Positions 38,901-53,743 of a stretch of DNA of 64,000 nt are shown in pieces (position 1 is the stretch's first letter; each line of letters opens with the position of its first letter). The position numbers and the translations under genes were made by a program. The notes beneath the pieces are model-generated. The model was not told the origin of the DNA, searched no databases, and saw only the letters and a list, made by a program, of their open reading frames with translations. The stretch spans positions 124,001 through 188,000 of the forward strand of contig JACATO010000921.1 in the NCBI GenBank assembly GCA_018389105.1, read 5' to 3'. Source of the stretch: Nautilus pompilius. Its lineage: Eukaryota; Mollusca; Cephalopoda; Nautilida; Nautilidae.

Positions 38901-41633
38901 CTCAGTTTTCTGAGAAGATTATGTTTCTCAATTTCACTGCATTCTTAGTGAGCCACAGTATCTTTTCTTTTGAGTAATAACCTAGATAACAAATGTCATT
39001 TATTACCTGTGTAGTATCGACTCTTTTGAATTTGATGACTGCTAAGTAAAGACATTTCAACTCATTCAAATATTCTTATAAATTTAAACAAAAGAATTAT
39101 CAGGAATATTGCAGTTGAAATATTAAGAAATATTTAAATATGGCATAATATATAGATTTTGTAAAATTTAAATACTACTGAAAAACAAAAACATTTTTGA
39201 ATATATATATTTTTTAAATAGTAAAATTTAAATGAACAACATTAATTAATTATTAGATATTTTAAATACATTTTAAACTGACTTTAAAAGTAACCAAACA
39301 AATATGTTGTTACCATATAGAAAGGATTCATAAAATAAATAAAGAATATATATTTAATTAATACATATTTGAAACAAATGATAAATCACTATTTAAAGAA
39401 GAAATTAATTTAGCTGATTTAGCGAATATACTTCAAGTAGAGATCAGATTTGAAAAGTGTATATGATTTCAATCTTGATTGCATAGACGATTAACCATCC
39501 AGATAGTTTGATAACTTATATATATTATTTCATCTTTTTTGTCAGATCTTTTAAGATGTACCCAAATCAAGTACATTTTCAAAAATCTTAATTAATTTAT
39601 CTAATTTAGATTGTATAGGTAATTATGCTCAAAATTTATTTATAATATATTGAGCACATACGTGCATATTTCCACTCTCTTTACATGTTTTGCATAATAA
39701 TTACAAACATTTTGTCAAAAGCTGTACATATTTAATGGGTTTCATGGCAAATATTTGAAATAATGCAGCACATGTAGAGATTTTTATTGCTTCTAAATAG
39801 ATAACATTAATGGATCTCTTATTTAAAGATTATAGTTTATGAATATGCATCAGCTGGTTAAATCTGTTGCCTTTAATTTAATGTTAGATGTAACTCATGT
39901 TTAAGCTTATATTTTTTTCGTAATCTTCCCTAATAAATGATTTACTTTAAGGTTAATTAATGCGTAAAAAATTTTTCACGTATGAATTTTCTTCTTGAAA
40001 ATATTATAAATGGCTAGAAATAGAATGATTTTCTCCAATTTGCACACTTTTCTCAAGTACAAAAAATTAACCTCATTTTTCTCCCATTTTGCACATAACA
40101 AAAATTTGGAAGCAATTCCAGGTAGTAAATCATGTTCATATACAGAATGAATAAAGCTAAGTAAGATTAAAATAACAAAAATAATTTATGTTGCATTTTA
40201 TGAGTGATAAATTCTGACTGTTTATTTAGCAAAAGTTCTCCTTACATATTACATTTTTATTTATCTTCAAAGTTTTTATGAAGGTTACTTATAATTGAAA
40301 AAAATTTCAGGTAAGAAAATGGAAAGTACATTGCTTTTGTTTAAATAATCAAAGTAAAAGCCAAAACAAATGTATTGATTTAACAGCTTTTAGCTTTAAT
40401 ATTCAAATTCTAATAAATAATTAAATGAATACATATGTTAAACAAGGTGTGGTGGTCACATTTTTCTTTTTCTTAATAAACATATAATATTTTATTTATT
40501 TTTTATTTTTAATTTTTGTAATACATATATATTATTATCCTCTCTCGTTTCCTGATGAACTTCAATTTAGTATTGCTGCATCCTTCTTCATTTATTGCTC
40601 TCATTAATTTTTTTTGTTTTAGCACTTGTTACACTCAGCACTGTATTCTATTTTATTTATATTCTATTAATTTTTATAATAAAATAAAAAATATTATGTA
40701 GGGATGAATTTTATAAAACATAGATTGTTTTTCTCAAATTTTGTTTAGCCAATTTTCCTACCTACTTTTGCATTATATTTGATAGCAAAAGTTAACTGCA
40801 GAATAAGTTACATGAATTTTTGTTAAGATAGGTTGAAAAAATTCCTTTTAACAGAAAGTCTAATAAAGATAAGTAGAACGGAATACCAATGCTTTAGAAT
40901 GAACACTTTATAACATACATTTGTTTACTTTAAATTAAAGTAGTGTAAACTGTAATACATGGTGGGTGACTTAACAAATGCCACCAGCAGAAATATCTGT
41001 AAAATAATGCCCAAATTGTATTTTTATTTAGTAATTAAAAAGCGTTTGTAATTTTTTAGTAGTTTGCTTCCATCTGCAACTTGTTTATTTTATTGTAATA
41101 TCCCAATATTCTAAATCAAATTTAAAATTATTACGATAAATTCACTTTTTTACCAATCATGTTCATAACTATATATGCATCCTTGTAATCTTTATCAATG
41201 CAATACCTTTAGATATTTTTTTTTTTAAATTGTGAATTAACTAACTTAATTTCACATTTAAACAGCAATGACTGAAATTATCTTAAGGACCCTTCACTTT
41301 GGTTGTGTCCATAAAATATTTATATTAAAGAAATATGGAATTTATTCTATCTGATAAACAACTTCATCTCATTTAGAATTTTATTTTTAACTATTTTAAA
41401 ATTCTGTTTTCAAATTCAAAAATTGTACACTGATTGCTTGGTTAAATGGTTAAATGGGTACTAATAAATATACAGATGATGATAAAAGGAAAATAAATAA
41501 TTTTTTGCGATTTTAATTTCAATTGACATTAAATAGAATCTCTTTATTATTTAAGATTTTTTAAATCTAACTACTTGATTATCTTTTGTATATTATCACC
41601 TCTTACTATGTAAATAAATTCTATTTTTACAAG

Positions 41634-41648
41634 GCAGAAACCCACAAG
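41634..41648 (+). CDS. 15-nt microexon of paralog A
   Basis: Acceptor TTCTATTTTTACAAG, 15 bases, donor GTAAGTGTCC. In the phase set by the right-hand gene (one base carried over from the previous exon) it reads Gly-Arg-Asn-Pro-Gln plus one base. The counterpart at 56189 reads Gly-Asp-Asn-Leu-Gln. Six of the 15 bases differ, while the bases just outside (ACAAG before, GT.AGTGTC..AA.CC after) are better conserved. No signal-peptide exon was found upstream in this block. Confidence 0.45.
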
Positions 41649-42922
41649 GTAAGTGTCCTAAACCCATGTTTTATTTTCAAAACTATTTGATAAAGGTATT
41701 ATTAAACATCTAGACCTATTTAAATTTTGAGATTTGATGACATGTATAAAATTAATCTTTTTGAACTAATACTTTTTTCTGTTTGTTTTTCTCATGTTTC
41801 ATCAAATGTAATAGAAATTATGGCTACCATCAGTTTTTTATTTCAGTTGCATCAAAATAAGTATTTGCTTGGTTTCTAAACAACTCAACAAAGGTGTATC
41901 ATTTTAAGAAAATAAATGCTTTCAATTTGTTAGTAAACCTTTCCTAGTGACATCATCGTGTATTTCAAATGAATGATATTTTATACATGATATATTGGCA
42001 CAGAAAATTGAGAGTTATTATTTCATTATATTTGTCTTTAGGTTCAAGTTTAAAACAGCAGCATCATCGCTAAAAATGCTTTTATTAGTAAAGCAAATAC
42101 GATAAAATGTATTTACATATTTTCCAAATATTTCTTAGTTGTACCTTTGGTATAAAATCATGACTCTTACACAATTTTTTATACAATGAAAGCAACACTA
42201 TTACTTGATTGTGAACATCAACAGGTTATTTTACTAAATGGTTCCTGCAATGTGGACAATACTATAAGACAAATTCATGCACTTCACTCAATTATCTATT
42301 TATTCAATTGGTGTGATCGTAGCTCTAAATTTGTGTGAGATTACCATATGTGTGCTAATACTTTCTGATTACTTACACTAGATCTATGAAATCTAAAAGC
42401 TGAAAATAATAACAAAATTTTAAAGAATACCAATTTTATTTTAATTTTCAGTGAACTTTCTCATATATAAAAACAACGTCATGCAAATACGTTTAATTTT
42501 TGTAGTTTCCTTCAACCACTAGAGTGGTTATGCATTGTATAACATTTCCAATTTATTATGTTATATTAAAATGAATTGTTAAAATGATACGAAAAGTATA
42601 ATTAGTTATAGTCATACAACAAAATGTGAACATATTTTCTCTTTATTATTCTCAAAAACAGTACATTACATAAAAATAATAGTTTTTTATGTAAGAGAAG
42701 AAAATGATGATCAATATAGTATAACAGTGCTGTGAAATATCTAAAAGCTTTTAGGATAAACATCTTAAACCGATTTGGAAAACATTCGGTGTACCATTAG
42801 AAATCTTGGAAGAATAATCTTATGATTTATCTGATACCTTTTTTATAAATTTGACGAAGACTAAAAATTCAATCATAATATAAAAATGTAAACTTTTCAG
42901 TTCCTCTTTTTTTCGTTTGCAG

Positions 42923-43098
42923 ATCGTTTTGCAAGAGACACAGATAACAAATATAATGGCTTCTCTTTCATGTTTATAAAGATATTAAAATTTTTTTCAT
43001 TTAAATTCAGTACTTTCGAGGTCACTTCTGTACAGACTTTTTATATTAGAAACAGATGTCTGTCTTTATATCTCAGCATTATAATAATTCTTTATTAA
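42923..43098 (+). CDS. Possible terminal exon of paralog A
   Basis: A strong acceptor (CTCTTTTTTTCGTTTGCAG) is followed by a frame that, with the one carried base left by the 15-nt exon, stays open for 58 codons (starting DRFARDTDNKYNGF) to a TAA at 43096. The start is polar and protein-like; the rest is rich in Phe, Ile and Leu, as A+T-rich noncoding DNA would be. Block B has no aligned counterpart. It could be a chance reading behind a decoy acceptor. Confidence 0.2.
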
Positions 43099-43666
43099 TT
43101 AACATTTGGTTTAAGAAAGAAAATTTAATATAAACTTTTATCGGTTGCACATACGACAAAATAATCAAATGTGATCAATTACTATGCACTCTATGTAACT
43201 ATATGCTAGTAATGTAAAATCATTGATACACTATATTACAAAATCTATTTACTTATTTTCAAAGTTTCGAAGCTCTTAAAATGTGAAGTGTTAAATCGAT
43301 ATAATAAACACTTTAATTAGTTTTAATCCAAGTTAATTAATCTGGGATTTTTTCTTGTTTGATTTTAATGCCTTTTATATGAAAAGTCTGCCTATGTTAA
43401 CGTATAATTCGAGGTAAATACTAAACAAATTTCTGCTGAACTTTTTATCCTTTTTATGATACTATTATTTAATTTAATAGAATAAATTACTGAATAAACA
43501 AGCTGACGTAATTTGACTATGAACAGAGACAAATGGATGTTTAAATGTTATACCATGCAAAGCAATAGCCACTTAAGTAAATTTTGCACAGGTGGTTTCA
43601 GTAAGATGCAAAATTGTTTACACACCAGGAGTTTTATAGGTTTCAAATACATTCCCTTTTCCTATA

Positions 43667-44250
43667 CAGTTGACCCCCGCGTAATCGCGGTTCGGCATTC
43701 GCGGCCCCAGTTATTCACGGAATTTTCCTTAGAACCTAACTAATAATTGTTCGTGGAAACCCCTGCATATTCGCGGAATCGCAGATATCTTCCGCGATTT
43801 TTTATGGCTTTTTTCGTGGCAATATATATTTTTTCACGCTTTTTAATGCTAAATTATTAATAACAATATAATTTACTAATTTTGTAATATAAATACTAAC
43901 GTAAATTCAGCAAAATATCAATATAAAATAAACGCTATTGGCTGGAGGTTTGAAAGTAGCCAATCCGAGAGCATTATTCATTTCTACTTGCTGCCCACGA
44001 GGCGCTGTCTCAGGCAGATGCAGCCCAGCATCATCCCAGTTTACCACGTGTAGCTATCCCGAGTATTTCTCTGAGTGTTGTAATTTTTATTAAATTATTA
44101 TTATATATTTACTTATATATTTTTTATTATATGTTACGTTATATTTTCACATTTATAGGCATTTTTATGGACCAGGTCCAATATTCACGGTTTTTCACTC
44201 TTCGCAGGGGCTCTAGGAACGTAACCCCTGCGAATACTGGGGGACAACTG
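43667..44250. mobile_element. Tigger/pogo-like MITE
   Basis: A 584-bp element with TA on both sides. The left end starts CAGTTGACCCCCGCGTAAT. The right end, reverse-complemented, starts CAGTTGTCCCCCAGTATTCG. CAGTTG(A/T)CCC termini with subterminal TTCGCGG-type repeats are typical of Tigger/pogo non-autonomous elements. The ends are much richer in G+C than the surroundings. There is no transposase frame; the plus-strand frame at 43513-43743 only reads into its left end by chance. Confidence 0.85.
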
Positions 44251-46699
44251 TATATACTATTGAATTTATTTAAATAAAGCTAAATTAATTACATGGGGAA
44301 AAAACCATGATATAACCAATGGGCTAAATTAATAACATTTGTTGAGAAAAGAAAATAATGATAATTCTGTTTTATTCGTGCTATAACTATCGCTGTTTAT
44401 TTATTATCACTGAATATATGCAAATAATAGTTCAAAAAGTTGAACCACCTCCTATCTTAATTATATTCTTTAATAAGCCTATGTCAACTGATTGATAAAT
44501 TTTACATTATGAGGTGATAAACAAAAATAGAGTGCACACTGCTCTGTTTGGCAGAATCAATATGGCAACTATGATTTTGCTTTTCATGATTTGTAAAGGT
44601 TTCATAGCAATAATTGGTGGAAAAGGATACAGATGCCTTAGAATGTGTCACCTTGATCCCTCAGAAAGCCAAGATTTGTTATTTGTTTAGACATAGAAGA
44701 CTTAATTTTGTATTCTCAGTGAGTAACTTAGGCCACAATGAAGGATAATCGGTTAAACTTCATGATATTCTTCTTTATCAGATGTATGTCCTAAATAAAA
44801 ATCTCTTACTGTTTGTGTGAAGTCTATATTAGTGTTGGTTACTTCCGAAGTTGTGTAATTCACATTACCTGAATTTTTATGTTGTTGCAATTTCTATTTT
44901 GTTGCTACTTTATTTCTTCGTATGTTTCTAATTTCCTTTTAACTTAACCTATTTTGGCACTTTTCAGCACCAACTAAACATTTATTTTCTTTAATGATAA
45001 AATTAAATGCTTGATATTTTATAAGCATATAAATTCAATTTACTTTAATCTTAGAAAAGAAACCGAATGCTAATGCTTGTGGAGCGTCAAGATTATTGAG
45101 TAACTGAAAAATTCCAAAAGGCCACACTCCCCTATGCAATAATTTCTGTTCAAGTGCAAAATAGGTAAACAAACCACGTAACATTGATATAGTATAGAGA
45201 GGCGTTTACTTTGGCTTGAAAACAAAAGGAAGGAAAAATGAAAATGCCACTATATCTTTCAAATAACATAATTTTCCAACGCTAAATAATAATTCCTTTT
45301 TTGTACAGTAAAAATGTATTTTTCATACCTAATCACAATTTTTAAAATCATATTACATCATTTTCAAAACATATTTATACGGATCAAAATTGTATAACTT
45401 CAGAGTGATAAATAGATGTGACTGCAAGATAAATATTTTGGCTTTTGAAATATGTTAGACAGTAAATACAATAAGAAAAATTAGCAATGACTCTATGTTG
45501 TTCCGTTAGCATGTGGGATCCATATTTATTTAGGTCTGGGTACTTTTCTCCCACCACAACCTCATTCCAGTGCTACTTACACAATCAATACATCCTGATA
45601 ATTATTTCCATTTAGCTCAAAACTGTATATATTCTAAATTTATTCATTGTTTTGTTTTTTTAGCCAATATGTTGTTCCCATTCTCCAAAAACAAAAAGTA
45701 GAAAACTGATATTTGATAAAATAGCTTTGTGCCTTTATGTTTATTTTAAATTTCGTAAAGTTTCTCACATATCAGTTGAAAATTTTTAATACAATGCACA
45801 CTTTCCAACATAGAAATCTCAAAGTGACTTATGCCAAAACTTCCATCCTCCAGTGATCTTCAGTAAATAAATATGATAAATTTCTGAAAGGACTGTGTAT
45901 ATTTAACCACATCTTTTTGTCTCAGAAGGCCAATATTTAGTAGCGAGTTATCCAAATTTTAAATGTTTTAGTATCTGTCAACTGACCAGAAACTTGTTAT
46001 AAATGAACCTACTTTAAAGAATAGCAAATTATAAAAAATAGATTTTGCATTATAAATGCTAAAAATGTTAATGAATTGTTAAAAATTTTTCTTTTTATAT
46101 CAAGTGATCGTTTATTAAAGTGTCGACAGCATGAAAACTTTTTTATAGGGACAAAGAGAAGTAAAAAGCATGCATGTAAAAATTATAATATATGCTGAGA
46201 GAAGTCGGTAATATTGTAATAATTACCGGGGTGTATACAGAAGAAAGTTTGTTTTGGTGTAACTAGTAGAAAAGGTAAAAATATGATCTAGAACAAAAGG
46301 TATGAAAAATTACAAGGCGAAAGTATGATGCCTTCCTTATCATGTAACAGTGCTTTAAATCTAAATATAGCAAGCATAAATAAGATTATATTTCCAGTAA
46401 TATTTATCAATAGAAAATGATTATAATAACATCAGAGAATATTTCAGAAAATCGCTTATCATAGCCTATAACACTTACAGTAAATATATACCTGCTGTCT
46501 GTATAAATGAATTCAAAAAAGATTAATTAGAATATATCAAGGTATAAACATTGAAAAATGTTGCTAAATGAAATGTATACCAATACAAACAAAACAGTAT
46601 TGAACATTACTTATATAAAGACAATTAAATAATTCAATTTCTTCATGTAACTCATGTATCATCATCTTTGAAAACAGATTGTGGATAACAAAAGTAATT

Positions 46700-48600
46700 T
46701 CATTAATTAAATAAATATATTACAGACCTTATAATTATTCCAATTTTGTAACAGAGTGATAGTAATGATTTGGCATTTGTTCCACATAGCTTAATTATTC
46801 ATACTGGTTTTAGATGCACAAATAGGAGGCGGAGAAATGGTTGTATTGAATAATGAGAGAATTTTCGTGAACAAAAAGCAGCTATCCTGAAGCCCTATCA
46901 ACTAATACTCCATCTATACATTCTACTATTTAGAGAAAAACCATCCCCTTTTTGAGAGATTATTATATTTACTTTCAAGAATAGTCTTTGTAAATTTATC
47001 AACTTATTTCAAAGATGCTTTATAAAAAAGTTTATTGTAATAATTTCAGCAAATATTTTTTTTTAAAATGAGGCCATTGTCTTATCATCTCAAAAATAAT
47101 TTGTTTAAATAGCGAATAGACAGATAGTAACATTAATAGACTGCATATAATGATTGTGAAACTGGATACAATTAATATAAAATCAATTATTAAAGTTCAT
47201 TTGTTAAGTATTCTAATAAATCTAAACTATAAAAGTTACTATCAAGTTCTTAGAAGCATCAGTTTAAAATAAAAGAAATTCTGAAAAATTCAAGTACATC
47301 AATTTATATTATGTAATCTAATATACTGCCAATTTTTGTAAGGCAGTCATGGTCTTCCTTTGTGTATACTTTCAAAAATAAAATTTGTTGCCGTTCTATA
47401 TATTTCTTTCAACTTCATCATCATTAATTTAAATAAGGAAAATTTTAATTTATGAAAATATGTATATACAAAACTGAAAGAAAATAAATATTCACAAATA
47501 ATTATTGTTCATGGACAGGAATAAAAGCTTCCAAAAAGTAAACATGAAATTTAAATATTTACTTATAGTTTTATAACGGAAATGATACTGCAACAGAATT
47601 ATCAACCAACTGATTTTAAATATTTTATTGTTTCATAAAATATAAATCTAATATTTCGTAAATTTATAAAAACATTGATGAACAAATCAGTTGAAAACAG
47701 CGTAGACAATATTTTATGTTACATTTATAAATTTTTATTGTTGTAGATTTAATGAATTTAATAAACAGATGCATTATATAGAGCCATCGGCAAATATTTA
47801 ATCACTTTTATATTACTGATTGATAAATTCAAATTAACCCTGATAAATATGAATAATTATATGGTATTAATACGTGTTTTCTTCATGCATATTAATTTCA
47901 GATAAAAGAACAAGTCCAATGCATAACCCTCTTGACTAATTTTAGGTGATTGATTTTCAATTTAGCTGGAAGCAATTTGTGGGGAAAAAATTTGTTTGGA
48001 AATGGTTTGCACTTTTTCCACAGTAACAAAATGTTGGGATGTTTTGAAAGGACATTTGAAAACTACCCGAAATAAGCCTTAAATGAAACATGATAAAAGG
48101 CATGTGTTGACTAAGTTAATGCTCTTCGATTTGAGTTCAGTGTATAAAGCAGTTCAATAGATCAACTTATTAAAACATATGGCTTCTGTTCAGAAACAAA
48201 TTTTCTGCATGAAAGTTCAAGTCATTGTCATTTATTCTTTCTGTTATTTTTGTTACGATTTCATAGGTATCATAAGTTGTAAAATAAGCACATGTAAATA
48301 AAAAATATTAAAGCTTCAACATTATTAATAGAATGCAGTGAAAACACAAACTAAAAGCGTAAGACAATCCAGATTCGACACTGATAAAAAAGAAAAACAG
48401 CTTTTAAAAAATTGGCAGCAATCCCATATTCTCTACAAAAAAGATGCAGAAAAATAAAAGGCTTTCGATTAAATTTATGAAGATGAGGCTCACGGTGAAC
48501 CAATTGTTGTTTCAGCAATACTTTCTTTTAACTACTCATAGACAGTAATTTAACTCAGATAAGTGATAGATAAAGTGCTCATTCTAATATATTGGACAAA
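46700..48600. other. No recognised feature
   Basis: A+T-rich sequence past the end of the detectable A/B block alignment and before the right inverted arm. No splice unit with three-base spacing, transposon end or meaningful frame was seen. Confidence 0.45.
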
Positions 48601-51300
48601 TTTCATTCCTGGACTAAATAAATTTAAATAGACGTAATAGATAACGGCTTGAACATGTATTATTTCCAGTCAGGTATGACTTAGTAGTTTCTTTATTTCA
48701 AAATCACCTATTGAAGGATAATCTTCTCAATAAACTAAGAAAAACAGATCAACTCAAATAATGATTATGATTGATTAACTTTTCCTGCAGAGAAATTTCT
48801 GTAAATAGATTAAAATCAAATATGTTAAATATCTTTTTTCTTTTATGTAATACTTTCTAGATGACTTTCTAATTTTATTGTTTATATTAAAAGAGAAACA
48901 TCTTTTGAATCAAAAAAATAATATTACAAAAACAATATTTACCAAAGTTTCTTTTAAAGATATTTTCAGTTTTGATAATGAAAATAATATTGTTTAATTA
49001 ATATTTGTAATAAACAGTGGAATCAAGTATATTAATGGAATCTTAAACATGGAAAGTGCATTTTCACAACCAAGCATTACACATGAAAATATGGGAACTT
49101 ATACACCAAACTTAATTAGAAAAATTCAGAAAAGATAAATAATTCTTTATCATGAAGAAAATTATAACACATGGGGTAACATATAAAGTAACTTGTTGAA
49201 AGATCACAATTTTTTCTAGTTGTTAAATCTAAAAATTTTGAATAATTTTCAACAAATTTATTGTTACATATGTAATAATCTTAATCTGATTTTTAATTGA
49301 GATGCAATCAGATATCAGTTAAATAAATTGCATAACTAACAATTCAATAATCATTTAAATTACAATATTTCTCTAATTAGCTTAAATAAAATAGCTTCAT
49401 TAATTTTAGATGTCTTTAAAAAATGGTTTTCAGATTATAACATTAAATTACAAGTAATTTAAGACATTTTATATGTGAATTTGATCAGATCAATTTTAAT
49501 ATTTCTAATATACGTAAGATTAAGGGCATTTTCTGATTTGTTTCAATACTATTTTCTGTTTTAACAATTGAAATTTTTATTAGAAACATAGTTATAAATA
49601 TTCCATACACAATATTCCCGATAGTTCTTCAATATAATTTTACATAAATAATGGTATATTCTTTGAATAGATACATTTGTTTTTTCTTGGATCCTAATGA
49701 GTGCATAAGGATATTATTTCCAAAATTATTTTTCAAGATTGTTTCTCTGAAAGTTCAAACTGTCAAATAAATAAACATATCCTTTTTCCTGTGTTATTAA
49801 AGACTGAAACAAATATTCCTAAAAACTGAGAATCAAATGGTGAATATTGGCAAATCAATATGGTTGATAGAACTTGAGATGTTTCAATATTTTTTTGTAA
49901 ATACACATCTAAATAGATGTATTTTATATTCCATTTCCTCCGTTTTATTATAATTTCAAATATCTACTTTAACAAAATTAAAAAGAACATTTCAATTTAA
50001 TTTATATACAATTTAAATCATCAATGTTTTCTATCTGGAAGAAACAAAATTAGATTGAGGTAATTTTTTTAATTATTATCAAAAATCAATGTAAAAAAGA
50101 ATACTATATTCACTATAAAATATTTTAAATTCTCTACTATTAAATAAGTTAATGATTTTGAATGGTGCCAGATGTTTTTACATATGCAACAAATTCAGAA
50201 AAATATTTTATTATTATCTTTACAGCTGTTCTTGTGAACATTTTTAATACAGATACTAAATAAAAGCTTCAATCTCGTTTATTGCTTGCCAGATTTGATT
50301 TAATAGTTTCTTTATTTCACAAACACCTTTTGAAAGAAAATCTTCTTAATAAACTAAGAAAAACCAGGTGAACATTCGCATAATGTGTGTTATTGATTGC
50401 ATAAGTTTACTTGTGATAGAGAACCCAGTGTACGTTAATTTTAAATAAATTTGTTAAATATGTAATTATTTCTATAGTACTTACTAGATAACATTCTGTC
50501 TTTTTAATTTTCATATTAGATATAATAAACATTTTGAATCTAAATATTTAATACATATAAAATTCAACTTTTTCAGTAAATTATTCATAATACAAAGACA
50601 TTATTTACTAAAGTTTCGTTAAAAGATACATTCAGTTGTCTAAATAAAAGTAATATTGATTCACTGAATATTTGTATTAAATAATTAACTCACATATGAA
50701 AGAAATTTGTAAAATAATTGAGAATTAATGTATTTGACTAGCAACAGATGTTTATGCTACGTATGCAACAAAATCAGAAAATTATTTTTAAATTCATCAT
50801 TACAGCTGTCCTTGAGAAACCTTTTAATACAGGTACTAAATAATGGCTTAGATCTTGTTTATTACCTGCCAGGTTCAACTTAATTGTTTCTTTATTTCTC
50901 AAACACATTTTGAGAGAAAATATTCTTAATAAACTAAACAAAACCAGATGAACATTTGCATAATGAGTGTGATTGATTGAATAATTTTACATATGATACA
51001 GAGCCTGGTGTACATAAATTTGTTAAATATCAAATTTTTTTCTATAGTACGTACTAGATGACATTCTCTTTATTTTTCATATTAGATATAGTAAACTTTT
51101 TGAATCAAAATATTTGATACATCTAAAATTCAACTTTTTCAGTAAATTATTCATAATACAAAGACATTATTTAGTAAAGTTTCATTAAAAGATATATTCA
51201 GTTTTCATAAGAAAAGTAATATCATTTAGCTGATTATTGCAACAGGTGAGATTACATATGATGCATTTTCTTGAATGATTGCAATAGTTTGTTTTTATTT
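48600..51300. repeat. Right inverted-repeat arm, with internal direct copies
   Basis: Related segments start near 48640, 50225 and 50810, each with a block like TAGTTTCTTTATTTC followed by TCTT.(A/C)TAAACTAA(G/A).AAAAC. The last two also share TACAGCTGT.CTTG. The whole region corresponds in reverse complement to 33.6-36.0 kb. Arms in opposite orientation on either side of block A suggest an old inverted duplication. No coding content. Confidence 0.6.
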
Positions 51301-53743
51301 TTCAGTATTCTGTATAATTTTCTTCGCAATTATTGCTACAAATTTTATCATTGTGTTATCTTTTTTATTATAATGGCAATCTTAAATTCATGTGAATAAG
51401 TTTTTAACTATAATTTGATTAATCATTTTAATATAAATATTTATCTAATTAAATTATTTATATGTATATTTTGCATTTATAGATATTTTTTAAATGAGAA
51501 CCTGATTATGACATTCAATTTGAGGTAACTTATGATTTGCTTTATAAGTGATGTTGTTCAGTCATATTTGAATATTTAAAATATTCATCAGATTAATTGG
51601 ATTAATTCGTTTTGTATAGTATTTTAATTTTTCAAAATGAAATTTTAATCAAATTTTAATTTTACATATTTGAAACTTTTCACTAAATTCTTTTATTAAA
51701 TGTATTGAATATATGCATATTAATTCTATTTGATTATGAAAAACTGGACAATAGATCATCATTTAGAATGTTCTTATAAAGAGGAAAATTAGAATATTAA
51801 AAAATAAATGTATTTTAATTTGAATTTACTGTAAATTTATTAGCACTACATAAGTCATTCAGGCAGATTAATATTTTTGTATGTTCACCAGATGTTATTA
51901 TATTTTTTCTCATTGATTTCTTATGGAGCCAGAATAACTTATATGACAAGTAGAAAGCTAGATATTAGCTTTCGTTTACTATCTTTCCTTAAAGAATTAA
52001 GAAGAATTTTGTGAAGAATATAATTTTTAATTTTATATCTCCTAAGATAAAACATTTCGACTTAGTCAAACACACTTGTTAAATTATACATATAACAATC
52101 TAGAATATTGTAGTTGAAATATTTATCACAAATATTTAAATAGAGGAAATATATTTTCTTTTCATAAAATAAAAATACAATGGAAAAATCCCAAAGAATT
52201 GCTTTAAGCTTATGTATAGTTTATCATTATAATTTTGAAATATATTAATTTTTAAATTAGTAAAATTCATCTTAAACCTTTAGTTAAAATTAACTAATAT
52301 AACAAAAAAAATTTTAATATTTAAAGATGTTTCATAAAATAAATGAAAAATAAGCATTAAAATTATTATATTAATCGAATATTTGGACAAGTAACAAACC
52401 TATGATTGAGAAATTAATTCAGGAAATTTATGAAATATACATCAAGTAGAAATCAGATTCGGCTAGAAATTAATTTTTTCATTTGAATGCGTTAACGATT
52501 AACCCATCCAGATACATTAATAATTTATATCATATGTAAATGTATTTTTCAGAACTTTTAAGGTTATGCGCTAATCAAGTACTTTTTAATTATGTATTGA
52601 ATTAAGTTTAGTCTAAAATAGATTGTATGGATAATTATCCTCAACAATTAATTTATAATTTATTAGCCGAATAAATGCATAATCATTTCATCTATAAGAT
52701 ATTTTTAATAATAATGCAGAACAATCTGTCAAAAGGTGTGCATATTCATTGAGTTTCTAGGTAAAGTTTTGAAATAGTTGAAGGAATGTAATCTATTTTA
52801 TATTATTCTTTGCCTGTCTCATCTTCATAAGAGTTTGGAAAATACTTGTAAATAATGTGTTATTTTACTGAAATTACTCTATAAACAAAAATGTGTAATC
52901 TGTTTCTTCTTTGATGTAATCTGAAACCGATTATTTTACAAAGACTGACAGATTATTTCTTTCTGCTATATTTATTCATAATGTAAATAGTATAATGAAT
53001 ATTTTTATCAGTGAAGATGAATAAGATTAGTATTCAAGGAAAATTATCATTGAAAAGTAATTTGAAAATGACAGTTTTAATTAAAATTTTGAATGAATTC
53101 TACATATAAAACGTTGAATAAATACTTTCATGTAGTTGTTTCTTTGTATAAAGTGTCATAATCATTAAATAAACAAATATTATACTTTTCTAGATCTGCA
53201 ACTTGCCTTCTTTACATTAAAGGCATCAACTCAACAAAAATCAGTCTAGCCATTCCTGTAAAATAATTTGTTACTAATCTGGGATAGATATCGTCTAGAT
53301 GTGATCAATTCGTGATGAACATGTGTAGTATCTGTATGAATTAACGAATTGCTTAACTATAGATTTGAGAAGATGTTTGGTTTAATTTTCGTTTTAAGTA
53401 AATTAAAAAAAATATATCTTATCCTTTTAGTTAAATATTTCTGCTACAGACATTTCCTTTAATTTTTATTAAATTTTTTTATTATTTATATTTCACTATT
53501 GTAGAAAAGGTGCTATTTAAAAATAATCAATGTATGAACAACATGGTGTAATCAATATTTACTTCCAGATCGTTCCTGGTAAGATTTACAATAACAGTTA
53601 GTAATCATCAGGTGACATCAGATTCAATGATGTCAGTTAATAATTTATTGAATATTGTTATTTATTATTTCCCAATCAATGAAATGCAATACAGCTGGTA
53701 TCTATTCTTTAGCTAATCGTATGACTCAGGGTTTACATAAACA

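Larger units (their letters stand above)
38900..46700 (+). repeat. Left paralogous block (A) of the microexon gene
   Basis: This block aligns in order with 51.8-60.8 kb. Examples: GATTAACCATCCAGATA (39491) with GATTAACCCATCCAGATA (52498); TTTTGCACAGGTGGTTTC (43582) with TTTTGCACAGGTGATTTC (56830); TTAAAGTGTCGACAGCA (46115) with TTAAAGTGTCGAGAGCA (60762). It keeps the 15-nt exon (41634). It lacks a counterpart of the roughly 1.2 kb around the promoter and exon 1 of block B, and of B 57.0-58.9 kb with the 29-nt exon. It is probably a partial, non-coding paralog unless it uses another first exon. Confidence 0.65.

Noticed and set aside
40300-40320. TTTCAG directly followed by GTAAGAAA, a zero-length exon or recursive splice point
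   Set aside because: The upstream sequence is A-rich and not pyrimidine-rich, and the counterpart in block B (near 54530) does not keep it.
43513-43743. Plus-strand frame of 76 codons
   Set aside because: It begins in A+T-rich sequence and ends by reading into the left end of the Tigger-like MITE.
51240-51256. AACAG directly followed by GTGAG
   Set aside because: No pyrimidine tract upstream and no conservation in the other copies of the repeat arm.
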